From positions 1,757,913 to 1,821,912 of the forward strand of contig NZ_CP026995.1 in NCBI RefSeq assembly GCF_013407185.1: a stretch of DNA of 64,000 nucleotides, given 5' to 3'. The translations under genes and the position numbers were made by a program. The notes below the pieces were generated by a model that searched no databases, had not been told where the DNA came from, and saw nothing but the letters and a program-made list of their open reading frames with translations. Of the stretch, positions 15,746 through 23,815 are shown piece by piece. The DNA is from Nitrosopumilus ureiphilus (GTDB lineage: Archaea; Thermoproteota; Nitrososphaeria; Nitrososphaerales; Nitrosopumilaceae). The number at the start of each line of letters is the position of its first letter. Within the stretch, counting starts at the first letter, position 1.

Positions 15746-16777
15746 TTGGGTAAAAAAGCAGCAGTAATGAAAGGAGATGGCATTGGCCCTGAAGTAGTAG
15801 AGTCAATGCTCAAAGTTTTGAAAGAATGCAATGCCCAATCAGAAATTATCCTATGTGAAGCAGGCTCTGAGCAATGGGATAAAAATGGAAGAAAAGACAA
15901 ATCATACATTCCTGATGAGACAATTAAGATTTTAGAAGAATCCGATGCATGTTTTAAGGGACCAACTACAACAATACCAGTACCAGGTGCTCCAAAAAGT
16001 GTAGCAGTTACTTTACGTCAAAAATTTGAATTATATGCCAACATTAGACCAACTAAAACTTATGATAGATTAACTCCAGATAGAAAATTAGACTGTGTAT
16101 GTTTTAGAGAAGCAACTGAAGGATTGTACACTGGTTTTGAAGCAAAAATTACAGATGATGTAGCAATTGCAATTAGAAAAATTACAAGGCAGGGTTGTGA
16201 TAGATTCTTAAATTCTGCAATGAAATGGGCAAAACAACACAATATGAAAAAAATGGTTGCAATTACCAAAAGAAATATTCTAAAAGAGACAGACGGAATA
16301 TTTTGGAGCTCTGCTCAAAAAGCCGTTGAAGGATCAGATGTAGAATTATCAGAGATTTACATTGACAACATGGCACAACAAATGGTAGTAGCCCCTGAGC
16401 AATTTAACGGCGCAGTTCTTGTAAGTACCAATTTGTTTATGGATATAATTTCTGAATTAGCTTCTGGATTAGTGGGATCTATTGGATTGATTTATTCTGC
16501 AAACATGGGAGATAGTTTTGCAATGTTTGAGGCTGCACATGGAAGTGCACCACAATTTGCAGGACAAAATAAAGTAAATCCTACTGCGACTGTTCTATCA
16601 GGAGCTTGGATGGCAGAATATCTTGGCGAGAAAGAAATTAGAGATGCAATCTTTGATGCAACCTATCAAGTGATTAATGAGGGAAAAACAGTAACTTGGG
16701 ACATCGGAGGTAATGCATCAACTACACAAATGACAGATGCAATTATCACATATGCAAAAGAAAAACTAAGAAAATAG
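15746..16777 (+). CDS. isocitrate/isopropylmalate dehydrogenase family enzyme
   Basis: 343 residues from a TTG start at 15746. Family marks: GDGIGPEVVESML at the N-terminus, a substrate-binding segment with TLRQKFELYANIRP, ENxR-like REATEGLYTG, the catalytic Lys/Asp region (NMAQQMVVAPEQF, MDIISEL) and the NAD loop GSAPQFAGQNKVNP. Oxidative decarboxylation of a 2-hydroxyacid with NAD(P) is certain for the family. Isocitrate, 3-isopropylmalate or homoisocitrate cannot be told apart here. Monocistronic, converging on the HemK-like gene with no spacer. Confidence 0.85.
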   Translation: MGKKAAVMKGDGIGPEVVESMLKVLKECNAQSEIILCEAGSEQWDKNGRKDKSYIPDETIKILEESDACFKGPTTTIPVPGAPKSVAVTLRQKFELYANIRPTKTYDRLTPDRKLDCVCFREATEGLYTGFEAKITDDVAIAIRKITRQGCDRFLNSAMKWAKQHNMKKMVAITKRNILKETDGIFWSSAQKAVEGSDVELSEIYIDNMAQQMVVAPEQFNGAVLVSTNLFMDIISELASGLVGSIGLIYSANMGDSFAMFEAAHGSAPQFAGQNKVNPTATVLSGAWMAEYLGEKEIRDAIFDATYQVINEGKTVTWDIGGNASTTQMTDAIITYAKEKLRK

Positions 16778-17311
16778 TTAGTTAGTAGCCTCTACCAGAA
16801 TTAATTCCTCAAAGAAAAGTTTCTTTTTTGCCATAATTCGTGTTTTCAAACCCAATTTTTGAGCATAATCAATTAATTTTTGATAGTTGGACAAGGATGA
16901 TGTCACAAATACAAATTTTCCATTTTCTGCAATATTATTAATTACAGAATCAAAGATTTTTTTTGGAATCTCAAATCCCTCTGCACCACCATCTGTTGCA
17001 ATATCCAATATTTCGTCAGTTGCAAGATATGGTAGATTACATACAATAAAATTAAATTTTATTTTTAATGCATCAGAACCACTACAGCAAACAAGGTTTT
17101 TTGTTTTGTAAGTTTGATCGTTTAAGACTTTATAGTTGATGTCAGTACCAACTACAAAAGAAAAATTCTCTGAAAGTAATTTTGTCAGATATCCAGAACC
17201 ACTTCCAATATCCAAAGCAAAATTTCCTTTTTCATTTTCAATATTGTTTACTATGAAAAAAGTATCCTCAGAAGGAGGATACTCTTCATTTTTCAAGAAT
17301 TTGGTTTGCAA
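16778..17311 (-). CDS. HemK/PrmC-like N5-glutamine methyltransferase
   Basis: 177 residues. SAM-binding ALDIGSGSGYLTKL, then the catalytic VCNLPYLA (NPPY-type motif with Leu) seen in glutamine methyltransferases. It lacks the N-terminal domain of bacterial PrmC, as in archaeal/eukaryotic Mtq2, which methylates the GGQ motif of release factor aRF1/eRF1. Overlaps ksgA by 26 bases in the translation cluster, which supports this role. Confidence 0.8.
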   Translation of the reverse strand: MQTKFLKNEEYPPSEDTFFIVNNIENEKGNFALDIGSGSGYLTKLLSENFSFVVGTDINYKVLNDQTYKTKNLVCCSGSDALKIKFNFIVCNLPYLATDEILDIATDGGAEGFEIPKKIFDSVINNIAENGKFVFVTSSLSNYQKLIDYAQKLGLKTRIMAKKKLFFEELILVEATN

Positions 17312-17993
17312 GATTAATTATTTCATCCCCAGAAAGATCATCCACTCTTTTATCTATTACACTTTCTTTATTGAGTTGTTTTAAAATATTTCTGACAGTT
17401 TTCCTTCTATACGAAAAAATTTTGTTAATTGTATGAATTAGATCTTTGTTCATGAGATTTTTTTTGATTATTTCTAAAATCACAGAGTCAACTTTTGGAA
17501 CAGGCGAAAAATTATTTTTTCCCACATTAGAAAGTATTTTAATTTCAAAGGCATGATCAGCTATTACACTTATTGCTTTGCGTTTTTTTGATGATTTTGC
17601 AAGTAATTTTTCAGCAAATTCTTTTTGAACCATAATCACTCCATGTGAAAAAGAAGATTCGGCAAGCCATTCTATTGCTTTTTTACTCTTAGAATATGGA
17701 AGATTCGAGACAAAAATCGAGAATGAGTCTTTTGTCTTAAAGCCATCACCTGATTTTAAAACTAAATTATCTATGTTTGAGAACAAGGATTTTGCATTTT
17801 CAATTAGTTGCTTGTCTACATCAACTGAGATTACCTTGTTTGCCTTCTCACATAGTAATGGGGTTAAGATGCCCAATCCGGTTCCTAATTCAAAAACAAC
17901 ATCATTTTTTGTAATTTTAGCCTCAGAAACAATAGATTTTGCTATTGAATTTGAGTTGAGAAAGTGTTGTCCAAATCGTTTTCGTTTTATCAT
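17286..17993 (-). CDS. ksgA: 16S rRNA dimethyladenosine transferase
   Basis: 235 residues. GQHFLNSNSIAKSIVSEA, VVFELGTGLGILTPLL (SAM motif I) and FVSNLPYSKSK (motif IV) are typical of KsgA/Dim1, which dimethylates two adenines of the terminal small-subunit rRNA helix. Slightly short at the C-terminus, as in many archaea. It follows DUF655 with a four-base overlap in the conserved L21e-Rpb4-DUF655-KsgA-HemK cluster. Confidence 0.92.
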   Translation of the reverse strand: MIKRKRFGQHFLNSNSIAKSIVSEAKITKNDVVFELGTGLGILTPLLCEKANKVISVDVDKQLIENAKSLFSNIDNLVLKSGDGFKTKDSFSIFVSNLPYSKSKKAIEWLAESSFSHGVIMVQKEFAEKLLAKSSKKRKAISVIADHAFEIKILSNVGKNNFSPVPKVDSVILEIIKKNLMNKDLIHTINKIFSYRRKTVRNILKQLNKESVIDKRVDDLSGDEIINLANQILEK

Positions 17994-18556
17994 CTCTTGA
18001 CAAAGAGATTCATCCTGCTTTCGCCAGTGATTTCATCCATGATTCGTTCTGAAATGTGTTTAACTGGTTCTTTGAATCCAACTCTTTCTTGTAAATCAGC
18101 ATAACTTTCAAATTTTTTCTTTTCTCGTTCCTCCAACATTGTTTTCATGTAGGTCTTTCCAATCCCAGGAATTAATTCAAGAGCATGAATTCGTGGTGTT
18201 AATGGTTGTGCTTTGTTTAGGTATTCTACGAATTTGGATTCATTATTAGTTACAATGTTTTCTACAACTGTTGGCAATTCACTTTGTGCAGATGATGAGA
18301 TTTTTTCATATTCCATTTTTCCTAAAACAGAGAGAACTTTAGTTCTTCCATCTTTTCCGATATAGATTTTCTCACCTATTTCAAAAGTAGAATTTGGAAT
18401 TCCAAGAACTTCTAAAAGAGTAAGACGATCTTCTCCGATTGCAGTTACAATAATTCCTTCTCTTCCTCTTACCGTTGATGATTTCCCTCTAGGATTAAAA
18501 TCTAGAACATATGCATGTTCCTCATATTTTCTAGGTGGGGATTGTGCCCTATACAA
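17990..18556 (-). CDS. DUF655 family RNA-binding protein
   Basis: 188 residues: an N-terminal OB-like beta region (AYVLDFNPRGKSSTVRGREG) and a C-terminal helix-hairpin-helix (LELIPGIGKTYMKTMLEERE). DUF655 is archaeal and almost always sits between Rpb4 and KsgA. It is thought to bind RNA or DNA in translation or rRNA processing, but no activity is established. Confidence 0.88.
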   Translation of the reverse strand: MYRAQSPPRKYEEHAYVLDFNPRGKSSTVRGREGIIVTAIGEDRLTLLEVLGIPNSTFEIGEKIYIGKDGRTKVLSVLGKMEYEKISSSAQSELPTVVENIVTNNESKFVEYLNKAQPLTPRIHALELIPGIGKTYMKTMLEEREKKKFESYADLQERVGFKEPVKHISERIMDEITGESRMNLFVKR

Positions 18557-18576
18557 AATTAAATTCTCCGAAAAAC

Positions 18577-18912
18577 TTACGATTGCCCCTTGATTATCTT
18601 GAGCATTTTTTCTAGAGTTTCAGCAAGAATTAGTTTTTTCCAACCGAATGTAAATGAACGTAGTTCAGCTAAACTTGTAGGTCTAATGTTAACAATTTCA
18701 ACAGCTTCGTCTTCTGTTAATTCACATTCTTTGATGAGTTGTTTTTTCATTGCTTTTGCATCCTTTGGTTCAATTGATGCAAATTTTGAAACATAATCAT
18801 AGGTCCATCGCTGGATTTGATCCATATCTTCAGGATCAACTTTACCTAAGATTTCTTTAACTTCTGAAAGTGAAATGGCTTGTTTCTTTTGTACTTCTTC
18901 CATGTTATACAC
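18577..18912 (-). CDS. rpoF: RNA polymerase subunit Rpb4 (RpoF)
   Basis: 111 residues, all-helical, with the family core ITLSEVKEIL-like N-terminus (AISLSEVKEILGK) and C-terminal HRDC-like ECELTEDEAVEIVNIRPTSL. Rpb4 pairs with Rpb7 as the stalk of archaeal RNA polymerase. It overlaps the L21e gene by eight bases; the ATG at 18906 (third codon, MEEVQ) is an alternative start. Confidence 0.9.
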   Translation of the reverse strand: MYNMEEVQKKQAISLSEVKEILGKVDPEDMDQIQRWTYDYVSKFASIEPKDAKAMKKQLIKECELTEDEAVEIVNIRPTSLAELRSFTFGWKKLILAETLEKMLKIIKGQS

Positions 18913-19204
18913 CGAATGGTTTAATGTGATCCAATCTAGTGATTAAGGTTTTCGATTTTTCACCTAATTTCACATCAAGTGTGATTGCACGTCTACCAAC
19001 ACTTGTAATGACACCTACTTTACCATGATATCTTCTGTGTGGCAATCCTTTGTGCTGTCTAGGATCAATAATGACAAGTGCTTGTTGTCCTTCTTGGTAT
19101 TCACGTAACAAGAATGAGACTCCTCTAGGGGCCTTTTTCTTCATAACAGATCGAGATTTGTGTTTAAATCCATGTGAACGACCATGAGATTTCTTAGTTG
19201 CCAT
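18905..19204 (-). CDS. rpl21e: 50S ribosomal protein L21e
   Basis: 99 residues from ATG 19204 (MATKKSHGRSHGFKHKSRSV), the canonical start for L21e; an earlier in-frame ATG at 19222 would add six atypical residues. The core GVSFLLREYQEGQ and GLPHRRYHGKVGVI match the family. It leads the translation/transcription operon that runs to the HemK-like gene. Confidence 0.95.
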   Translation of the reverse strand: MATKKSHGRSHGFKHKSRSVMKKKAPRGVSFLLREYQEGQQALVIIDPRQHKGLPHRRYHGKVGVITSVGRRAITLDVKLGEKSKTLITRLDHIKPFGV

Positions 19205-19261
19205 TAAGTGTAAAATCTCCAAAAGCCCTATTTTAAGACTTAGAACAAGATTTACTAAAAA

Positions 19262-20317
19262 CTAGCCAATAATGTCGGTTCTGAGTTGTCCACAAGCAGC
19301 TGAGATCTCAGTTCCTTTTTCCACCCTTATAGTACAATTTACCCCTGCATTAGATAAAATTCGTTCAAATCCAAGTACTCTATTTTTTGATGGACGTTTA
19401 AAATCCCCTGCAGTGGGATTAATTGGGATTAGATTGACATGAGAGCCATTACCTTTCAAAAGTCTAGCTAGTTCTTCTGCAATTTCAGGGGAGTCATTAA
19501 TCCCTTCCATCAGAGCGTATTCAAACGTCACACGTCTTCCAGTTTTTTTGAAATAACGTCTTCCTGCCTCAATAATATCTTCGACTGAATTTGGCCCTGC
19601 AGTTGGGACAAGTTCTTTTCTTAATTTGTTGTTTGGAGAATGAAGTGAGATGGCAAGACCAATCTGTAAATTTTCTTCAGCAAGTTTATCAATTCCAGAT
19701 ACAATACCTATGGTAGAAATTGTTATGTGTCGTTGACCAAGTCCAAATCCTCGATCATGTGTTAAAATTCGTATGGCCCTAATCATCTCATCATAGTTTG
19801 CCATTGGTTCACCCATTCCCATAAATACCAAATTTGTTACATGTTCTCCTCGTTTCTCCAAAATTTCTGCAAAATGAATTACTTGAGATACAATATGTTC
19901 TGCAGTAAGATTTGTTTTAAAACCCATCTGCCCTGTTGCACAAAATACGCATCCCATGGCACAACCAATTTGAGTAGAAACACAAATCGTTGATCTTGGA
20001 TGACCTCCAATCTTGGATGAAGTGTATTGCATAAGAACTGTCTCTACAGCATTGTTATCATTTAGATTAAGTAAAAGTTTAGTTGTCTCCCCGTCATCAC
20101 TTACAACTCTATGAGTTTCTTTTGCAGAACCAATAGTATATCCAGCTTTAGTCAGTTCTTCTCTTAATTTTTTTGGGAGTTGTGGTATGTCATCAATGTC
20201 TTTAGGGAATTTGTAATATAATGGAAGTAGAATTTGATCTGCACGATATCTAGGGTAACCCATATCAATTACTAATTGTTCCATCTCTTCTGGAAGTAAT
20301 CGATAGAGATCTGTCAT
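19262..20317 (-). CDS. rlmN: 23S rRNA/tRNA A2-methyltransferase RlmN
   Basis: 351 residues, radical SAM enzyme. The cluster cysteines are C119, C123 and C126 (CAMGCVFC). C112 (STICVST) and C342 (ISAACGQL) match the two mechanistic cysteines of E. coli RlmN in spacing. NLVFMGMGEPMANYD and EYALMEGIND are also diagnostic. RlmN is mainly bacterial; archaeal copies like this one probably came by transfer. It methylates A2503 of 23S rRNA in bacteria. Confidence 0.93.
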   Translation of the reverse strand: MTDLYRLLPEEMEQLVIDMGYPRYRADQILLPLYYKFPKDIDDIPQLPKKLREELTKAGYTIGSAKETHRVVSDDGETTKLLLNLNDNNAVETVLMQYTSSKIGGHPRSTICVSTQIGCAMGCVFCATGQMGFKTNLTAEHIVSQVIHFAEILEKRGEHVTNLVFMGMGEPMANYDEMIRAIRILTHDRGFGLGQRHITISTIGIVSGIDKLAEENLQIGLAISLHSPNNKLRKELVPTAGPNSVEDIIEAGRRYFKKTGRRVTFEYALMEGINDSPEIAEELARLLKGNGSHVNLIPINPTAGDFKRPSKNRVLGFERILSNAGVNCTIRVEKGTEISAACGQLRTDIIG

Positions 20318-20410
20318 TATGTATTGATAGTCTCAAATGATATTATAATTTAATCAATAGTATTGAAAATAAAAGAAAATTCAAAAAGAAATGAAGAGAA
20401 AGGAGAAGGA

Positions 20411-21685
20411 TTACTCTTCAATTGGTTCTGAATCTTCTGATTCATCATTTATTGTGGCTTCTACTGTAGCCTCTACCTCAGGTGCTTCTACTGTAGCCTC
20501 TACCTCAGGTGCTTCTACTGTAGCCTCTACCTCAGGTGCTTCTACTGTAGCCTCTACCTCAGGTGCTTCTACTGTAGCCTCTACCTCAGGTGCTTCTACT
20601 GTAGCCTCTACCTCAGGTGCTTCTACTGTAGCCTCTACCTCAGGTGCTTCTACTGTAGCCTCTACCTCAGGCTCTTTTGCTGCCTTTGTTTTTTTGGTAG
20701 TCTTTTTCGTCTTTTTCTCAGCGTCTTCAGGATCTATAACACCTGCTTCACCTAGAGCAAAGATCACTTCTTCTTCAGGGTGGTGAGGACTATCTACCAT
20801 TCTGGCAATTCGTTTCTTACCTGATTTCTTAAAGTAGATTCTATAGGTACTTGTATGTGCAACTACGTTTCCACCAATAGGTCGTGTTGGATCTCCAAAG
20901 AAGACATCAGGCGATGCCATAACTTGGTTGGTTGCAATTGCAGCACAATTGTATGTCTCTGCAATTCTGGATAGCAAATGAACAAAATGATTTAGTTTTT
21001 GTTGTCTAACAGACAATGTTCCCCTTCCAAGATATTCAGCACGGAATAATCCAACTGCAGAATCTGCAACAATTAGTTTAACATTGTTTTCTTCAATTAT
21101 AGGACCGGCTTCTTCAAGAATTAACACTTGATGTGCACTGTTATATGCACGTGCAACTATGATGTTATCTAGAACTTTTTCTGGATCCATGTCATGAGCT
21201 TTGGCAATAGATACAATTCTTTCAGGTCTGAAAGTGTTTTCAGTATCAATGTACAAAACACTTCCTTCAAGGCCACCTTCTTCTTTAGTTTTTTGAACCA
21301 TCACAGACATTGTATGGGCAAATTGTGTTTTACCACAACCAAATTCACCATAGACTTCTGTTAATGCTTGAGTCTCAATACCACCGTCAAATAATGTATC
21401 AAGACAGTTTGTACCGGTTGTAATTTTACCAATACTTTGTCGGTGTTTGTAAATTTCAGTTGCACTAACAAAGTGTTTAGCAATTAATCCCCCATCAACT
21501 AAATGTTGTCGGGCTTTATTGACAATTTTTTCAGCAGTGTCCTTTTCCATTCCAGTTATTTCTGCAATTTCTACAGGGCCTCTGACGATGAGATCCATGA
21601 CGTTGTGGACACCTGCATCGGATAATTTTCTTGTAGTTACAGGACCTACGCCCTCTAAACTATCTAATCTTAAATCTTCTACCAT
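20411..21685 (-). CDS. radA: DNA recombinase RadA with repetitive acidic tail
   Basis: 424 residues. The N-terminal helix-hairpin-helix domain (LEGVGPVTTRKLSDAG), Walker A GEFGCGKTQ, Walker B LIVADSAV and L1/L2-region ATNQVMASPDVFFGDP identify the archaeal Rad51 orthologue, which forms filaments on single-stranded DNA. The core ends near residue 330. It then has a Lys-rich linker and eight copies of a nine-residue (A/E)PEVEATVE repeat before a short acidic end. Such a tail is absent from most RadA proteins. The gene's promoter abuts the left end of the mobile island. Confidence 0.97.
   Translation of the reverse strand: MVEDLRLDSLEGVGPVTTRKLSDAGVHNVMDLIVRGPVEIAEITGMEKDTAEKIVNKARQHLVDGGLIAKHFVSATEIYKHRQSIGKITTGTNCLDTLFDGGIETQALTEVYGEFGCGKTQFAHTMSVMVQKTKEEGGLEGSVLYIDTENTFRPERIVSIAKAHDMDPEKVLDNIIVARAYNSAHQVLILEEAGPIIEENNVKLIVADSAVGLFRAEYLGRGTLSVRQQKLNHFVHLLSRIAETYNCAAIATNQVMASPDVFFGDPTRPIGGNVVAHTSTYRIYFKKSGKKRIARMVDSPHHPEEEVIFALGEAGVIDPEDAEKKTKKTTKKTKAAKEPEVEATVEAPEVEATVEAPEVEATVEAPEVEATVEAPEVEATVEAPEVEATVEAPEVEATVEAPEVEATVEATINDESEDSEPIEE
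20457..20672. repeat. 27-base minisatellite, 8 copies, in radA
   Basis: Tandem in-frame units of GCTTCTACTGTAGCCTCTAC plus CTCAGGT, essentially identical, coding for the RadA tail. Base-level identity at synonymous sites points to recent expansion by slippage or unequal recombination. Confidence 0.95.
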
Positions 21686-21715
21686 ACCGTATGATACGGT
21701 ACCAGTACTTTATAA
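21685..21715 (-). promoter_or_regulatory. radA promoter with perfect palindrome
   Basis: A TATA element (TTATAAAG on the minus strand, 21708-21715) lies about 25 bases before the ATG, consistent with a near-leaderless transcript. Between them is TACCGTATGATACGGTA (21685-21701), a perfect palindrome around a central G that could bind a repressor at the initiator. The mobile island begins only about 6 bases farther upstream. Confidence 0.6.
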
Positions 21716-21788
21716 GAGTGTTGTTTCGAGGTTCTGTTACCTCTTAGGTGGGAAATGCTACTGTTACCTGTCGGTTGGTTAGTATCCT

Positions 21789-21995
21789 CTAGCTAATCCC
21801 ATAAGCACCATAGTGTTTCTGATCCCAAAAAATGGTGTTTTTGTTGTTACAGTTATTGCACTCATATTTGATTTCTATACAATCATTATCATCACATTGT
21901 TTGTTTTGTGCTATATGAAATACATCATTTGGCGGATACGCATCATAGGGATGACCACAATTAATACACGAAAATTTTCGTGGTTCATTTGTCAT
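21789..21995 (-). CDS. zinc-ribbon protein, unit 1 operon, third gene
   Basis: 68 residues with FSCINCGHPYDAYPPND, then CDDNDC and ECNNCNN: three cysteine pairs. Paralogous in layout to the next gene (22147-22386), which has the same GCDNC...PDD...CDNC plan. A 16-base perfect palindrome (CACGAAAATTTTCGTG, 21967-21982) lies inside the early coding region. Possible DNA- or RNA-binding accessory factor; function unknown. Confidence 0.6.
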   Translation of the reverse strand: MTNEPRKFSCINCGHPYDAYPPNDVFHIAQNKQCDDNDCIEIKYECNNCNNKNTIFWDQKHYGAYGIS

Positions 21996-22035
21996 AGTTA
22001 TAGTTCTTCTATACTAGTATATTACTATTAGGTAT

Positions 22036-22161
22036 ATGATAAAAGCAAATATCAAAACAATGGACAATCTAACAGAAGATCAACTAATGAAACTGATTGA
22101 AGGATTGAAAAAGATAGACGGATTTGAGTTTTTTGTATCCAACGGATTAATAATCCGATAA
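22036..22161 (+). CDS. 41-residue microprotein, homologue at 33029
   Basis: ATG 22036 gives MIKANIKTMDNLTEDQLMKL, then IEGLKKIDGFEFF and a short tail. A second small gene at 33029-33121 encodes a related start (MVKAYIKTHENITEEQLKKL), so the family is real. TATACTAGTATA (22010-22021) lies upstream, between this start and the divergent one at 21995. The 3' end overlaps the neighbour at 22147 on the opposite strand by 15 bases. Confidence 0.55.
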   Translation: MIKANIKTMDNLTEDQLMKLIEGLKKIDGFEFFVSNGLIIR

Positions 22162-22386
22162 CTCTCTATCCAAATCATCTTTTGAAAGACCAGCACTTAC
22201 GACAAATGAGTGACGTATGCACCAATAACGAACATTTCTAAAATCACAATTATCACATTCAATCTTTCTTTCAATACTTTCTCCACAACAGGTTTTCATG
22301 AAAAAATTAGTGTAACTGTCATCTGGTGAAATTGCAATCAGCTTACGACCGCAATTATCACAACCAAATTCTTTCTCTACCATCAT
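22147..22386 (-). CDS. zinc-ribbon protein, unit 1 operon, second gene
   Basis: 79 residues from ATG 22386, which forms an ATGA overlap with the preceding gene's stop; an ATG at 22410 is possible but would overlap more. Motifs FGCDNCGRKL, TCCGES and ECDNCDF form two zinc knuckles. Similar in plan to 21789-21995. Confidence 0.6.
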   Translation of the reverse strand: MMVEKEFGCDNCGRKLIAISPDDSYTNFFMKTCCGESIERKIECDNCDFRNVRYWCIRHSFVVSAGLSKDDLDRELSDY

Positions 22387-22553
22387 CTCATCCTCTTTTT
22401 TTGTTTCCAATCTTGGTTCTTATCTGATTGTCTTGGCTTGTCCCAGTATGGAGATTTACATTTTGGGCACACCATTGGTTTACCTGCATCTCTTGGAACC
22501 CAAGTATGGTTACATCTAATGCATTGATAACCTTTCAATGTTATTTCTGGCAT
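22383..22553 (-). CDS. 56-residue zinc ribbon, unit 1 operon leader
   Basis: ATG 22553: MPEITLKGYQCIRCNHTWVP, then CPKCKSPYWDKPR and a basic tail. CxxC-x(17)-CxxC zinc ribbon with the HTWVPR...SPYWDKPR signature shared with the gene leading the unit 2 operon (25226-25441). Such ribbon proteins fit a DNA-binding regulator of the divergent transposase promoter. Confidence 0.7.
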   Translation of the reverse strand: MPEITLKGYQCIRCNHTWVPRDAGKPMVCPKCKSPYWDKPRQSDKNQDWKQKKRMR

Positions 22554-22637
22554 AATTACACTATATACCTACCAGTATATAAGCACTAAGAGTAATGTTT
22601 ATTTAGATTAGTAGTATATTACTAATAGGTAAGTCAC

Positions 22638-23750
22638 ATGACAGAAAATAAAAGACAACAAAAAGGAAAGGAAATCGCACTCAAAAGCGACCTTATCCGC
22701 CTTTCTGATTATCATTATCATGTACACTCACAGACATCTAACAGAGATTATGATGTAATTAAGACTGGAACTGTCTGGACTTGTAACTGTGCAGATCATA
22801 AGTTTCGTCACGTATGCTGTAAGCATATTCATGCTGTAGAGTTCAGCTTGGAGTATAGAAAAGAAGTAAGAGAGCAAAACAAGGTTATCCTATCACCAAT
22901 AACTGTCAATTCGTGCTCATTCTGTCATTCTCAGAGTATCGCCAAAGCTGGAATTAGACATAACAAATCAGGTGATATTCAAAGATTCTCATGTCAAGAT
23001 TGTAAAAAGACATTCTCAATCAATCTTGGATTTGAAAAGATGAAGAATAGTCCAGAGGCAATTACAAACGCACTACAACTTTACTTTACAGGAGAATCCT
23101 TACGCAATGTTCAGAAATTCTTGAAATTGCAGGGAGTCAATGTCTCTCACAAGACAGTCTACAAGTGGATTGTAAAATATACCCGACTAATGAAAGAACA
23201 TCTAAACAAGATTACACCACAAGTCGGTGACGCATGGAGAGCTGATGAGGTTTACACAAGGATTAGAGGAGAGATGAAATACGTATTTTCTCTAATGGAT
23301 GATGAGACACGTTTCTGGATTGCACAGGAAGTTCTAAACAGGAAAGAGGGAGCTGATGCTTCAAGCTTGTTCAGACTTGGCAAAGAGATTACACAGACAA
23401 AACCTAAAGTGATTATTACTGACGGATTACATTCTTACTCGGAAGCTTATCGAAAAGAGTTTTGGACTGTACAAAGAGAGAATCGAACTATCCATATCCG
23501 TAATGTCCACTTGCAGGGTGACATGAATAACAACAAGATGGAGAGATTAAACGGTGAATTTAGAGACAGGGAAAAAGTAGTACGTGGAATCAAAAAGGTT
23601 GATTCTGTAATTATCGATGGCTATCAGCTATATCACAACTACGTAAGACCACACATGGCACTAGAGGGCAAGACACCAGCTGATCTTTGCGGTATTGACA
23701 TTAAAGGAGATAACAAATGGATGACGCTAATTCAAAACGCAAGCTTGTAA
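22638..23750 (+). CDS. SWIM-zinc-finger DDE transposase, unit 1
   Basis: 370 residues in three parts. Residues about 15-70 form a SWIM-type finger (WTCNCADH...VCCKHIHA, CxC-xn-CxH). Residues 92-125 form a zinc ribbon (SCSFCHSQ...FSCQDCKKTFS). The rest is an IS6/IS240-like DDE domain with WRADEVY (Asp), ITDGLHSY (Asp) and MERLNGEFRDRE (Glu), plus a YHNYVRPH tail. All catalytic residues are present, so it may be active. Very similar to 25541 and 29379. SWIM fingers are not a usual part of IS6-type transposases as I know them. Confidence 0.9.
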   Translation: MTENKRQQKGKEIALKSDLIRLSDYHYHVHSQTSNRDYDVIKTGTVWTCNCADHKFRHVCCKHIHAVEFSLEYRKEVREQNKVILSPITVNSCSFCHSQSIAKAGIRHNKSGDIQRFSCQDCKKTFSINLGFEKMKNSPEAITNALQLYFTGESLRNVQKFLKLQGVNVSHKTVYKWIVKYTRLMKEHLNKITPQVGDAWRADEVYTRIRGEMKYVFSLMDDETRFWIAQEVLNRKEGADASSLFRLGKEITQTKPKVIITDGLHSYSEAYRKEFWTVQRENRTIHIRNVHLQGDMNNNKMERLNGEFRDREKVVRGIKKVDSVIIDGYQLYHNYVRPHMALEGKTPADLCGIDIKGDNKWMTLIQNASL

Positions 23751-23815
23751 AATCCGCAGTAGAGTACGGGTACAAGATAGCTACTGTGATCAAAGTTATT
23801 ACTTGGTTTTTCTAA
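23717..23815 (+). CDS. 32-residue ORF overlapping transposase end, unit 1
   Basis: In the +1 frame of the transposase tail, ATG 23717 opens MDDANSKRKLVKSAVEYGYK, then IATVIKVITWFF. It runs 65 bases past the transposase stop. Unit 2 has a matching ORF at 26623 (31 residues) with the same plan: acidic start, SxRK, basic middle and a hydrophobic, Trp-containing end. Overlap with the transposase could force some of the similarity, but both continue well beyond it. Possible membrane-active or regulatory peptide. Confidence 0.45.
   Translation: MDDANSKRKLVKSAVEYGYKIATVIKVITWFF

Noticed and set aside
20457-20672. CRISPR array
   Set aside because: The repeats are contiguous, with no spacers, and in frame with radA. 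No cas genes are present in the window.
20391-20786. Plus-strand frame with repeated ASTVASTSG
   Set aside because: Complement of the radA minisatellite; radA is certain on the other strand.
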